Of a stretch of DNA of 64,000 nt, positions 1 to 10,502 are shown piece by piece. A program made the position numbers and the translations under genes. The notes beneath the pieces are model-generated. The model did no database searches, was not told where the DNA came from, and worked only from the letters and a program-made list of their open reading frames with translations. Numbering within the stretch: the stretch's first letter is position 1; the number at the start of each line of letters is the position of its first letter. Origin of the DNA: Clitoria ternatea (lineage: Eukaryota > Streptophyta > Magnoliopsida > Fabales > Fabaceae); assembly GCA_037962975.1 (NCBI GenBank), contig CM075669.1, forward strand, positions 81,450,001 through 81,514,000. The letters are read 5' to 3'.

Positions 1-2
1 AT

Positions 3-1532
3 AATGAGGAAGAAACAAGACAAAGAAGGCACCATGACCATAGAAGGGATGACATAGGCTTAAGAGAGGTAAAATTAGAAATTCCCCCATTCAATGGAAA
101 GAGTGACATTGAAGCTTACTTAGAGTGGGAGATGAGGGTAGAACAAATATTCAACTCTCATCAAATAAAAGATGAAAAAAAAGTTAGGATTGCAACTCTT
201 TCTTTCCAAAATTATGCCCTAGTTTGGTGGACCCAAATTTGTAAGGAGAGGAAAAGAGACAACTTCCCTCCCATAGATGATTGGGTAAACTTAAAAGCTC
301 TCCTTAGAAAAAGATATGTTCCTAACTATTATAGGGGTGAACTATTAGCAAAGCTTAATAGGCTCACCCAAGGCTCCAAATGTGTAGAAGATTACTATAA
401 AGCCTTAGAGATAGCCATGATTAGAGCCAATCTAGAAGAGGATGAGGAAACCCTAATGCATAGGTTCTTACATGGGCTTAATAGGAACATCAAAAATAGG
501 GTGGAACTTCTTCCACATGTGGATATAGAAGAGTTACTCCACCAATGCACCAAAGTAGAAAACCAATTTAAGGAAAGAGAATCCTATAGTGGGGATAACA
601 ATAGAGCCTATAAGTCAAAATGGGTAGAAAATAAGGGTAAGTTTGAGAGAAACCCTAGAGAGAGAGAAGTGGGCGCTTCCTCCTCTAAACCCCAAAGTGA
701 GTTACACAAAAATGGCAAAGTCTTTCACAATCAACATGATAAGCATGAACCATCATCAAAACCACAATCCTCTAGATCTTCTTCCATAAAATGTTTTAAG
801 TGCCTTGGAAGAGGACACATTGCTTCAGACTGTCCAACAAAAAGAACAATGATTTTAAAAACCAATGGAACCTACTCAAGTCAATCAGAGTCTAATTCTG
901 ATTCTCACTATTCAAGTGATGACTCTAGTAGTGATTCTAGTGACAGTGAGCATATTTTAGGGGATGATGGTGAGTTGTACATGATTAGAAGGTTGCTTGG
1001 TAGTCATGTAAAACTCGATGACACAACACAAAGAGAGAACATCTTTTATACAAGATGTTACATTAATGACAAACTATGTTCTCTCATTGTGGATAGTGGG
1101 AGTTGTGCAAATGTTGCAAGCCAAAGACTAGTCAAAAAGATGGGATTAGAGCTTATAGACCATCCAAGTCCCTATAAATTACAATGGTTAAATGAAAAAG
1201 GGGAAATGGTAGTCAATAAGCAAGTCCTAATCAATTTCACCATAGGCACATATAGAGATGAAGTCAAATGTGATGTAGTACCTATGGAAGCAACTCATAT
1301 ACTATTAGGAAGGCCTTGGCAATTTGATAGGAAGGTCCTTCATGAGGGGTTCACTAACACCCTCACATTTAAACTAGATGGTAAGAAGATAGTATTACAT
1401 CCTCTAACTCCACAACATGTAGCCAAAGACCAAATCCAAATAAAAGTTAAGAGAGAAAAAGAGTTAGGATCTTCTTCCTATGTGAGTTTAGAAAAACCAA
1501 AGAAAAACAAAAAAGACAATAAAGGGAAATGA
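3..1532 (+). CDS. Gag-protease of gypsy-1 (5' partial)
   Basis: Open from base 3 with no start codon needed, so the true N-terminus is upstream of the window. The Gag capsid region (about residues 20-180) has the usual 'LEWE...VEQIF' and 'W..LK..LR.RYVP..Y' features of plant Ty3/gypsy Gag. A CCHC zinc knuckle (CFKCLGRGHIASDC) lies at about 793-834, followed by an acidic serine-rich linker (about 880-965) and an aspartic protease with the active-site motif VDSGSCANV (about 1090-1116). Gag packages element RNA; the protease cleaves the polyprotein. The frame ends at TGA 1530-1532. The RT frame continues in the same phase with no other stop, so the two may once have been one polyprotein. The lysine-rich end is typical of the protease-RT linker. 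Confidence 0.85.
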   Translation, partial: NEEETRQRRHHDHRRDDIGLREVKLEIPPFNGKSDIEAYLEWEMRVEQIFNSHQIKDEKKVRIATLSFQNYALVWWTQICKERKRDNFPPIDDWVNLKALLRKRYVPNYYRGELLAKLNRLTQGSKCVEDYYKALEIAMIRANLEEDEETLMHRFLHGLNRNIKNRVELLPHVDIEELLHQCTKVENQFKERESYSGDNNRAYKSKWVENKGKFERNPREREVGASSSKPQSELHKNGKVFHNQHDKHEPSSKPQSSRSSSIKCFKCLGRGHIASDCPTKRTMILKTNGTYSSQSESNSDSHYSSDDSSSDSSDSEHILGDDGELYMIRRLLGSHVKLDDTTQRENIFYTRCYINDKLCSLIVDSGSCANVASQRLVKKMGLELIDHPSPYKLQWLNEKGEMVVNKQVLINFTIGTYRDEVKCDVVPMEATHILLGRPWQFDRKVLHEGFTNTLTFKLDGKKIVLHPLTPQHVAKDQIQIKVKREKELGSSSYVSLEKPKKNKKDNKGK

Positions 1533-4500
1533 GTTGTTGTCTATAATGACTCCCAACCTAATCTCTTTGCAAATAAATATGATGTGAAACATGCCATGTT
1601 TTCACAAAAGCATTGCTTGATCATATATCCAAAAGATATCCCTAACACTTCCTTGTGTTCAATGGGCACCTCTCCTCTCCCCTTGCCCAAAGGGATCCAA
1701 AATATCTTACAAGAATTTAAAGACCTCTTCCCAAAAGACATTCCAAAGGGGTTACCTCCTATTAGGGGCATTGAGCATCAAATAGACCTTATACCTGGGG
1801 CTAGTTTGCCAAATAGACCGGCCTATAGATGCAACCCTAAGGAAAGTTTAGAAATAGAAAATCAAGTGAATGAACTACTTTCCAAAGGTTGGATTAGAGA
1901 AAGTTTAAGCCCTTGCGCATTACCGGTTTTACTTGTACCCAAGAAAGATGGTTCATGGAGAATGTGTACGGATTGTAGAGCCATTAATAACATCACCATC
2001 AAGTATAGGCATCCCATACCTAGGCTTGATGACATGTTAGATGAGCTTAGTAGATCTACAATCTTCTCCAAGATTGATCTTAAAAGTGGCTATCACCAAA
2101 TTAGAATAAAAGAAGGAGATGAATGGAAAGCCGCTTTTAAAACCAAGCTTGGCCTTTATGAGTGGTTAGTAATGCCTTTCGGCCTAACTAATGCACCAAG
2201 TACCTGCATGAGACTTATGAACCATGTTTTAAGGGATTTCATAGGGCATTTTGTTGTGGTATACTTTGATGACATTCTTGTGTACTCAAAGTCCATAACC
2301 TCTCATCTAATCCACCTAAGACAAGTTATGCTTGCCTTGAGAACAAACAATCTTTATGCTAACTTTGAAAAATGTTCTTTTGGCATGGATACCATTGTCT
2401 TTCTTGGTTTTGTAGTTAGTTCTAGAGGTGTTGAGGTAGATCACTCTAAGGTTAAGGCAATCCAAGATTGGCCTACACCTAAAAATGTGAGTGAAGTAAG
2501 AAGTTTCCATGGTCTCGTAATTTTCTATATGAGATTCGTGAAAGATTTTTCAACCCTAGCCTCCCCTTTAAATGAGTTGGTTAAAAAGAATGTTTCTTTT
2601 GTGTGGGGACCTAGGCAAGAAAAAGCCTTTCAAGATCTCAAAGATAGGCTCACTCATGCTCCAATTTTAAAACTTCCAAATTTTTCTAAAACCTTTGAGC
2701 TTGAGTGTGACACATCAAATGTGGGCATAGGAGCTGTGTTTTTACAAGAAGGACACCCCATTGCTTTCTTTAGTGAAAAACTTAATGGGGCCACTATTAA
2801 CTATCCCACATACGATAAGGAATTTTATGCCTTAATTAGAGCCCTACAAACTTGGGAGCACTACTTAATCCCAAAAGAGTTTGTGATACATAGTGATCAC
2901 CAATCTTTGAAATTCATCAAAGGGCAACATAAGTTAAACAAAAGGCATGCTAAGTGGGTTGAGTATTTGGAACAATTTCCTTATGTCATCAAGTATAAGA
3001 ATGGCAAAACCAATACTGTGGCTGATGCTTTATCTAGGAGGCATTCTTTACTTACCTCTCTAGGAGCCAAAGTTATTGGGCTTGATGAAATTAGGTCTTT
3101 GTACCTAAATGATCTTGATTTTTCAAACATCTTTAACTCATCTTCCACTTCTACATCTCATAAGGGCTTTTACATTTTAGATGGCTATCTTTTTAAATCC
3201 AATAGACTTTGTATTCCACGAAGCTCTTTAAGAGATCTCCTACTTAGAGAGAGTCATGAGGGAGGACTCATGGGTCATTTTGGAAGAGATAAAACTTTGT
3301 CTATCTTACATGAACACTTTTATTGGCCCAAAATGAAAAAGGATGTTCAAAAACATTGCTCTAGGTGTATTGTTTGTAGAAAGGCTAAATCAAAACTTTC
3401 ACCTAGTGGTTTATATACTCCCTTGCCAACACCTAGTGCACCTTGGATTGATATATCAATGGACTTTGTGTTAGGCCTGCCTAAGACCCAAAGGGGAATG
3501 GATTCTATCTTTGTGGTTGTGGATAGGTTTAGCAAGATGGCTCACTTCATCCCTTGCCATAAGGTTGATGATGCTAGTCATATTGCTAAGATCTTCTTTA
3601 AAGAGGTTGTGTGATTACATGGTGTGCCCAAAATCATTGTTTCTGATAGGGACACCAAATTCCTAAGCCATTTTTGGAAAACTCTTTGGTCAAGGCTAGG
3701 AACACAACTCCTCTTTTCCACAACTTGTCATCCTCAAACGAATGGCTAAACAGAGGTAGTAAACAGGACCCTCTCACAACTTCTTAGGGTCTTAGTACAC
3801 AAAAATGTGAAACCTTGGGATGAGTGTTTACCCCACATTGAGTTTGCATATAATAGGGTACAACACTCCACAACCAAAGCATAGTCCATTTGAGGTTGTA
3901 TATGGTTTTAACCCTCTCACACCCTTGGACCTTTTGCCCATTGAGGTTTCTGACTCTATCCTTCATATGGATGGAGAGGCAAAGGCCCAATTTATCAAAG
4001 ATTTTCATGAGAAGGTTAGACACCAAATACAAACTAAAAATGAACATTATGCTCGTTGTGTAAATAAACAAAGAAAGGAGATCACCTTTGAGGTTGGAGA
4101 TTGGGTATGGCTACACCTTCGAAAGGAACACTTTCCCAATTTGAGAAAATCCAAACTCAACCCTAGAGGTGATGGGCCTTTTCAAATTCTCAAGAAAATT
4201 AATAATAATGCTTATGTCCTAGATCTACCAGGAGATTATGGTGTGAGTGCTTCTTTTAATATAACTGATTTGTCTCCCTTTGATATAGATGATGAGGATG
4301 ATGCCTTTGATTTGAGGACAAATCCTTTTAAAGAGAGGGAGCATAATGTGGACATACCCAAGGAAGACCTTCACACTACATTGGAGAAAGGACTTGAAGC
4401 ATATAGAGGTCCCCTCACAAGGGCAAAGACCAAACAGGCCAAAGAGAGCATCCATAAAGCCCTTTTCTCTTTTCTCTCTTCTAGTGGGCCTAAGCCCAAT

Positions 4501-4554
4501 AAGGAACCTATGAGGACCTATGTGTACTTTACTTGTAATATACTTTCTAAATAG
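1533..4554 (+). pseudogene. Pol (RT, RNase H, integrase) of gypsy-1, disrupted
   Basis: RT spans about 1780-2560 with the catalytic YFDD at 2262-2273 and the QIRIKEGDEWKAAF region intact. RNase H (about 2690-3040) has the DTSNVGIGAVF and HSDHQSL motifs. Integrase begins with its HHCC finger (about 3250-3390), then the DDE core (DISMDFVLGLPK near 3450; SDRDTKF near 3640). Three lesions break it. TGA at 3612-3614 replaces an expected Arg before LHGVP. TAA at 3747-3749 replaces the Gln in HPQTNGQTE. A +1 shift near 3876-3884 moves the C-terminus (KHSPFEVVYGFNPL onward) to another frame that ends at TAG about 4552-4554. The first two fit C-to-T changes. An uninterrupted stretch opens at 1533 in phase with Gag; the first ATG at 1584 is only a convenient start. 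Confidence 0.85.
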
Positions 4555-4559
4555 TTTCT

Positions 4560-5156
4560 CTAGGCTTATAGGATAGCTTTGGGCCTTAAAAGGTCAAATG
4601 GGCCACTTTTGGGCCTTGTACTTTTCCTTTTGGGCCATGTATAGGCCATTTGCTCATCTTTTCTCTTAATGGGCCTTGGAGTCATGATCAAGCCCACTCT
4701 TCTAGTCCTTGGCTGAAATCCTCCATGGCCTATATAAGGGCTTCTCCTTTTGTAATCAAGCACCATTAATTCATTTGCAAAATTTGAGAGCACTTAAGTG
4801 TTTCCTAGTGAGAGATTCTCCTCCTTCTCTTTAGAATTAGAGAGCTCTCTCAAGCTCTTATCCAAGGGGTTTCTTCTTCCCTTGGTGGTGAGTGGAGTTA
4901 TCTTCCTCCACCTTAGGAAGTGGCCTCCAATCTTTCCCTCTCCTCTTTTCCAAGCCTTCCTCCATTGTCCACCTTCTCTCCTTCCATTTCCACTCTCTTT
5001 TCCTTTGTTTTTGCGTCACTCTCCTCTAGTTTTAGGCTTTAGTTTTCGGTTTCCCATGCCTTGAAGAAGAAGTTCTCAAGCTTGCTTTGAAGCAAGATAG
5101 GAGAAAGGGCCCTAGATCCATCTCTCTTCAAGAAAGTGTATGAAGAGCCTACATCA
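4560..5156 (+). repeat. Probable 3' LTR of gypsy-1
   Basis: Non-coding DNA right after the pol stop. It has a TATA box (4731-4737), then a CT-rich leader-like stretch (about 4810-5040), as expected for U3-R-U5 of an LTR. Exact ends cannot be fixed without the 5' LTR. The short ORF in the CT-rich part is compositional. The right end is placed at the CA before GGAATCGATTCA, which looks like Copia-1 sequence. Confidence 0.5.
4731..4737 (+). promoter_or_regulatory. TATA box of gypsy-1 LTR
   Basis: TATATAA followed by GGG, located inside the presumed 3' LTR, with transcription expected to start about 25-35 bases downstream. In an intact element the same box in the 5' LTR would drive the genomic RNA. 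Confidence 0.5.
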
Positions 5157-5622
5157 GGAATCGATTCACCTACATAAGAATCAATTCATCTAGCTGTTTT
5201 TACGCAAGTTTAAAGAAACCATGTTACTAGAAGGGTGTTTTGTGAGGGGTTATTCAAGGATTAAAATTTTGCAATTTGCCAATGATCTTGTTGCACAAGA
5301 AAGTTAAGAAAATCAAAGGTTATTTGCCATTTGTATTTAAGATCCATGTGGTACATAGGAGATTATCTTGTGTCAAAAAAATGTTTAATTAAGTAAAGGC
5401 TACTCGGGAACTCAATGAGCAAGAGATTTGTGAAGCATTAACATGATTATTGAAAATGTGATTGGATTTTTAATGAAAAGATTTGACTGTTTATCACAAA
5501 GTAAATCACTATGTTCAAAGAAATACGAATCTTATGAAAGAAATAAGTTAAAAATCTTTTAAGTCAAAGATATACAATACTAAGTTCAAGGAGTAGGAAA
5601 ATGTGATAAAGAATAAGTCAAT

Positions 5623-6191
5623 TTAAATAATTTCCAAAATTCTTAATTCCCTTCTAATATTTATAAATTGTTCTTTTAGAAGGGTTTTGTAAAAATATCC
5701 GCCAGTTGTTTTGAAGTTTCAACATATTCAAGAACACAATTTCCTTTCAAAACATGGTCTCTTATAAAGTGATGTCTTATCTCAATATGCTTAGTCCTAG
5801 AGTGCATGACCAGATTTTTGGAGATATTTATGGCGCTAATGTTATCATATTTAATAGGAACTTTGTTTAAAACAACACCAAAGTCAAAAAGTTGTTGTCT
5901 CATCCAAAGAATTTGAGCATAACAATTGCCAGCTGTTACATATTCTGCCTCAGCTGTTGATAAAGAAACACTTACTTGCTTCTTGCTATGCCAAGAAACA
6001 AGGGAACTACCAAGTAAATGACATATGCCACTAGTACTCTTTCTATCAAGTTTACAGCCAGCAAAGTTAGAATCAGAATATCCTATGAGAATACATTCAA
6101 CGCCTTTGGGATACCATAAACCAACATTTTGAGTACCCACAAGATATTTCAAAATTCTTTTTACGGCAATGAGATATGATTCTTTAGGACA
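5623..6191 (-). pseudogene. RNase H of Copia-1 (3' half of the split RT/RNase H)
   Basis: The minus strand encodes a Copia RNase H: GYSDSNFAGCKLDRKSTSG, then LVSWHSKKQVSVSLSTAEAE, then MHSRTKHIEIRHHFIRDH and the closing LADIFTKPF. RNase H removes RNA-DNA hybrids during reverse transcription. A stop follows TKPF at about 5676; the frame then continues with a typical Copia tail (FINIRREL) to TAA at 5623-5625. Upstream, the region joins exactly to 9428 across the 6197-9422 insertion: ...CARYQA on one side and CPKESYLIAVKRILKYL on the other. Confidence 0.85.
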
Positions 6192-6196
6192 TGCTT

Positions 6197-7300
6197 TGAA
6201 ACATCCTTAATTCTTTAAAGAATGCTCTGATACCAAAATGAAATAACCCAACTTAATAAACCCAAAACCGAGACCAGGAAAATTTTTTCCAAAATTCACC
6301 ATGCAGCCGGGTAAAAATAAACCAAACATAAGGCAAGGGAAAGCAAAACCGATCAGAGAAGGAAAGATAAAACCATTCATAAGAAAGCCCAGCGGAAGAA
6401 CAAAGCTTAAGCGAGTCCATTACAGTGTTCACTCGCTCATGCACTCAGTAATCATAATACCATCCACTCAGAATTATCATTTATAACAAGCATCACATGC
6501 TATTTCATATAATATTCACTCGGGAATAACACAACAGTCCCCCATCTTATGCACTCAGCATTCGCATGTTCAATAACAAGCATCTCATGCATATAAATAC
6601 AAAATTACACACAGGGATCAGTACAACTCATGCACTCGGCTTTCTCATTAACAGCCACACATATCACACATTCACTCGGCATACTCATTAAAACCAACAT
6701 TTCTATGCATTCACTCAGCATTTCATATTTATCATTATACATCTCATGGACGGAATCATAACAACACCACACAGACCACAATAATCACAAATCTGGGTGT
6801 TGCATGTACTACCACTCATCATTCAATATATTTCAAACATATCACAACATATTTAAGCAAAACCACCCGGAACCCGTCCATAAACCATACATTTGAGATG
6901 TAAGTTAGCCCCCTACCTGGAATGAAGATCCCAGCAACTCCTTGGGCTTCCAGATCCGACCAACTGCTCCTTGGTCACACGTTCTCAACAGAATGACCCA
7001 GCTGTTGTACTCAACACAGCTTTGGAGGAACACCGAGCCACTCGGACACACGAATAGCTCCGCCTCCAAGATACTCCTTGTAGCACAATACAGTCCTTAC
7101 GTAACCTAGGGGAGGACTCCAAACGCTGTTCCACACTCGAACAACCCAGTCTTCACCAACAATGGAAGACTCCCAGACTTCTAGGTATTAGCGTTGTTAG
7201 GCAAAGCAGGGGAGGATCTCTGCCTCCAAACACACAGCACCGCACAGATTTCTCTCACAGCTACGTTGTTCCTCCTCGTGTTCCACTTCCCACTCGACAA
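6197..7300 (-). repeat. Left inverted arm of the palindromic element
   Basis: Reverse complement of 7390-9422 apart from a gap of about 0.9-1 kb. Good landmarks are 6905-7020 against 7680-7800 and 6540-6480 against 8085-8150. Relative to the right arm it lacks what corresponds to about 8190-9160. Confidence 0.8.
6224..6235 (-). other. Primer binding site TGGTATCAGAGC, left arm
   Basis: Mirror image of the site at 9384-9395, lying just outside the left LTR-like end at 6239. Both sites face outward, so any reverse transcription primed here would read into the arms. Confidence 0.7.
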
Positions 7301-7389
7301 TATACAACATACAACATACTCCTATGGCCTCTTCATCTTCTTCGTTGTTCGTCTTCTCCTTCATTTTCTTCTTCCACTCGCACGCTTAG

Positions 7390-9422
7390 TAGAGCCCAAG
7401 TGGGAAGTGGAACACGAGGAGGAACAGCGTGGCTATGAGAGAAATCTATGTGGTGCTGTGTGTTTGGAGGCAGAGATCCTCCCCTGTTCTGCCTAACAGC
7501 GTTGGTGGCTGGAAGTCTGGGAGTCCTCCATTGTTGGTGAGGACTGGGTTGTTTGAGTATGGAACAATGTTTGGAGTCCTCCCCTGGGTTGCGTGAGGAC
7601 TATGTTGTGCTACAAGGAGTGTCTTGGAGGCGGAGCTGTTCATGTGTCTGAGTGGCTCGGTGTTCCTCCAAAGCTATGTTGAGTACAACAGCTGGGTCAT
7701 TCTGTTGAGAAAGTGTGACCAAGGAGCAGTTGGTCAGATCTGGAAGCCCAAGGAGTTGCTGGGATCTTCATTCCAGGTAGGGGGGCTATTGCATCTTAAA
7801 TGCATGGTTTATGGACGGGTTTCCGGGTGAAACTATCGTACTGTGGTGTGTAGTACTTGTTATGTGTTATTTGTTATTTTTCCGAGTGAGTGGTATCCCG
7901 GATGTGCGATGAATATGAGTTGTGTGTTTATGTTAATTTTCCGTCAATGAGATGTATGATGCATATTGATGTTGAGTAAATACATGAGATGCATGCAAGT
8001 GTATTGTTTATGAACTATAGTGCATGAGTTGTACTGGTTCCTGTGTATGATTGTGTGTTTAAATGTTGAGTGCATAAGATGGGGACTGTTATGTTAATGT
8101 TGAGTGGGTTTTACATGAAATAGCATGGGATGCTTGTTGTAAATGATAATTCTGAGTGGATGGCATTGGGATTACCGAGTGTATAAGATGTGGGTCATCT
8201 GATTCGCCATTGGGAATACCGAGTGCATATAGCGTTGGACGCTTAATACAGAGTCAGCAATCGGATGAATATGTGTTAAATATAATGAAAGACCTCAGGT
8301 TGGACTCGAGGCAGTGTCGAGGGCACTAAGCGTGTGACGCTTGATGAAAGACCTTGGGTTGGACTCAAGGTAATGCCGAGTGTATTGGCGTTGGACGCCT
8401 GATGAATGAGACCATATGCATCTGATTCGCCACTAGAAATGCTTGGAGCATGTAGCGTGGAACGCTTAATGTAGAATCGGTAATCAGATGAATAAGTGTG
8501 AGAATATAATTAAAGACCTTTGAGCGGGGCTCAGGCACTCTCCTTGAGCATGGCTCAGAGTTTAAACATTATTGATATTGCTTGGAAAAGATTTAGGGTA
8601 AAATCCGATTGGATGAATACATGTATATTGATATATTGTTATTGAGGATGTTGTGCATTATAGCCGAGTGAAATGGGTAAATCCCGATCAGAAGATGATG
8701 TGTGAATATTCATATTTAAATGGAAGTATGTGCTATGATTGATTATGTGATTTGTATAATGGCTGATTGACATATGTTATTGTATGGTTGAGGATTCTAA
8801 GATTAATCCGAGTCAATAACTGTCATTTAATATGTAAAAGCTTACCCCTACAATATTTTTATCTGAGGGAATCATTTCCCGAGTGGAGATTATGACGCTT
8901 CTAAATGAGGCATGTGTGAGGGCTTTTGAATAAACTAAGTAATTGCCTAAGTATAAATTTGTCGAGTGAAGTATGACCCTATGAGGTCAATTTCCGAGTG
9001 AACTTAAGCCCAATTCCGAATGATGGAATATCCGAGTGGATGGGTCCGCTTCAGCAAATAAAGGTTCGCTCCAGCGAGTGTGAATAGAAGGAAGGTTTCT
9101 GGTTGGTTTTGCTTAAGCGAATGGGTGCTTCGTCCAAGCGAGATGGGTTGTCTCGCTCAAGTGAATTTGGGGTCTCGCTTGAGCGAGTGAACACTGTAAT
9201 GGACTCGCTTAAGCTTTGTTCTTCCACTGGGCTTTCTTGTGAATGGTTTTATCTTTCCTTCTCTGATCGGTTTTGCTTTCCCTTGCCTTATGTTTGGTTT
9301 ATTTTTACCCGGCTACATGGTGAATTTTGGAAAAATTTTCCCTGGTCTCGGTTTTGGGTTTATTAAGTCAGGTTGTTTCATTTTGGTATCAGAGCATTCT
9401 TTAAAGAATTAAGGATGTTTCA
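7390..9422 (+). repeat. Right inverted arm of the palindromic element
   Basis: LTR-like sequence read on the plus strand, ending GGTTGTTTCA at 9380. It includes a tandem duplication of about 220 bp (unit starts near 8195 and 8415, both CATCTGATTCGCCA), many CCGAGTG words, and a segment (about 8190-9160) absent from the left arm. It holds no recognisable gene. Confidence 0.75.
9384..9395 (+). other. Primer binding site TGGTATCAGAGC, right arm
   Basis: Matches the sequence complementary to the 3' end of initiator tRNA-Met that plant LTR retrotransposons use to prime reverse transcription. It begins 4 bases after the LTR-like end at 9380. The mirror copy is at 6224-6235 on the other strand. Confidence 0.7.
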
Positions 9423-9427
9423 TGCTT

Positions 9428-10410
9428 GATATCTAGCACACATATATACGACAAACATAATATCAGGTCTACTAGCCATTAAGTAGAGTAAGGATCCGAT
9501 CATACCTCGGTATTTGGTTATTTCAACATCCTTACCCTTCTCATCTTTGTCTAAGTAGCAAGATGTACTCATGGGTGTAGCTATTTCGTTTGCCTTGTCC
9601 ATTTCAAATCTTTTGAGTAGTTCTTGGTAGTATTTTGTTTGACTAATGAACGTCCCTTTATTTGTTTATTTAATTTGTAATCCAAGGAAGAAGGTGAGTT
9701 CTCCCATCATGGATATTTCGAATTCATCTTGCATAATTTTGCAAACTCTTGACAAAGAATTTCGTTAGTAGCACCAAATATTATGTCATCAACATAAACT
9801 TGTACCAAAAGGATGTCATGGTTTTTACGTTTTATAAACATTGTTCTATCAACCTTTCCCCTTTCAAAATTATTTTCTAGAAGAAATTTACTGAGTCATT
9901 CATACCAAGCTCTTGGAGCTTGTTTCAAACCATATAAAGCTTTTCTCAATTTAAAAACATGGTTTGGAAATTTGTGATTTTCAAAACCGGGAGGTTGATC
10001 TACATAAATTTCTTCTTGAATATATCCATTTAGAAAAGCGCTTTTGACATCCATTTGATAAAGCTTAAAGTCCATACAACAAGCAAAAGCTAATAGTAAT
10101 CTTATGGCTTCTAGCCTAGCTACGGGAGCATACGTTTCTTCATAGTTTATTCCCTCTTCTTGATTATATCCCTTAGCAACTAGCCTAGCTTTGTTTCTAG
10201 TGATTATTCCGTTCTCATCTAGCTTATTTCTAAAAACCCATTTGGTGCCTATTATTAGATGGTCATTGGGTCTTGGCACAAGTTCCCAAACTTTGTTTTC
10301 TTTCAAATTGATTCAATTCTTCTTGCATGGCCAACATCCAATGTTCATCAATAATAGCTTCATTGATATTTTTGGGTTCTATTTGTGATACAAAGGCTAA
10401 GTGATTGCAT
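9428..10410 (-). pseudogene. Reverse transcriptase of Copia-1
   Basis: On the minus strand the Copia RT begins with NKVWELVPRP and TKWVFRNKLDENG (about 10300-10220), then YAPVARLEAIRLLLA, YQMDVKSAFLNGYIQEE and YGLKQAPRAWYE (9900). A stop follows at about 9896; the frame then resumes with the catalytic YVDD at 9785-9796 (intact, followed by IIFGAT) and the region ATPMSTSCYLDKDEKG (about 9570). It runs into RNase H at 5623-6191 once the palindromic insertion is removed. RT copies the element RNA into DNA in the virus-like particle. Several stops and shifts between 9600 and 9900 make it non-functional. Confidence 0.85.
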
Positions 10411-10502
10411 GCTTTTCTAATGGCGTTTCGAGTACTTACACCTTTTGTTATTTCACCTATGACTTTATCTAAGGGATGGTCCTTTAAGGTGATCCATTCT
10501 TG

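Larger units (their letters stand above)
1..5156 (+). mobile_element. Ty3/gypsy retrotransposon gypsy-1, 5' end outside window
   Basis: A plus-strand LTR retrotransposon enters from the left edge. Domain order is Gag, zinc knuckle, protease, RT, RNase H, integrase, which is the Ty3/gypsy order. The integrase tail carries a GPF-type module (GDGPF near 4174) followed by a SFNITDLSPFD-like end and no chromodomain that I can see, so I would place it among chromovirus-like elements with the lineage open (CRM-like is possible). It is followed by a TATA-containing region that should be its 3' LTR. It lies in the 3' part of the minus-strand Copia-1 element. The right boundary (a CA at 5155-5156) is a guess, because the 5' LTR needed for comparison is outside the window. 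The element is dead: in-frame stops and a frameshift interrupt pol. Confidence 0.85.
6197..9422. mobile_element. Palindromic element made of two head-to-head LTR-like arms
   Basis: This 3226-bp insertion starts TGAAACATCC and ends GGATGTTTCA. It is flanked by a perfect 5-bp duplication, TGCTT (6192-6196 and 9423-9427), and splits the RNase H gene of Copia-1. The two halves are long inverted copies of each other, meeting around 7300-7390. Each arm near its outer end has an LTR-like terminus (TTTCA) followed by a tRNA-Met-type primer site TGGTATCAGAGC, then about 27 bases containing the perfect palindrome ATTCTTTAAAGAAT. TG...CA ends, a 5-bp target duplication and primer sites point to integrase-mediated insertion of retrotransposon-derived DNA, yet LTRs normally lie in direct orientation. 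No protein-coding domain is visible inside. A long-TIR DNA transposon is the alternative, but the primer sites argue against it. Confidence 0.75.

Noticed and set aside
6224..6235. tRNA gene fragments suggested by GCTCTGATACCA
   Set aside because: Only the 12 bases complementary to a tRNA 3' end are present, as in retrotransposon primer sites; there is no cloverleaf.
7194..7643. Overlapping ORFs at the centre of the palindromic element
   Set aside because: They lie in the inverted arms, mirror each other and show no protein motif.
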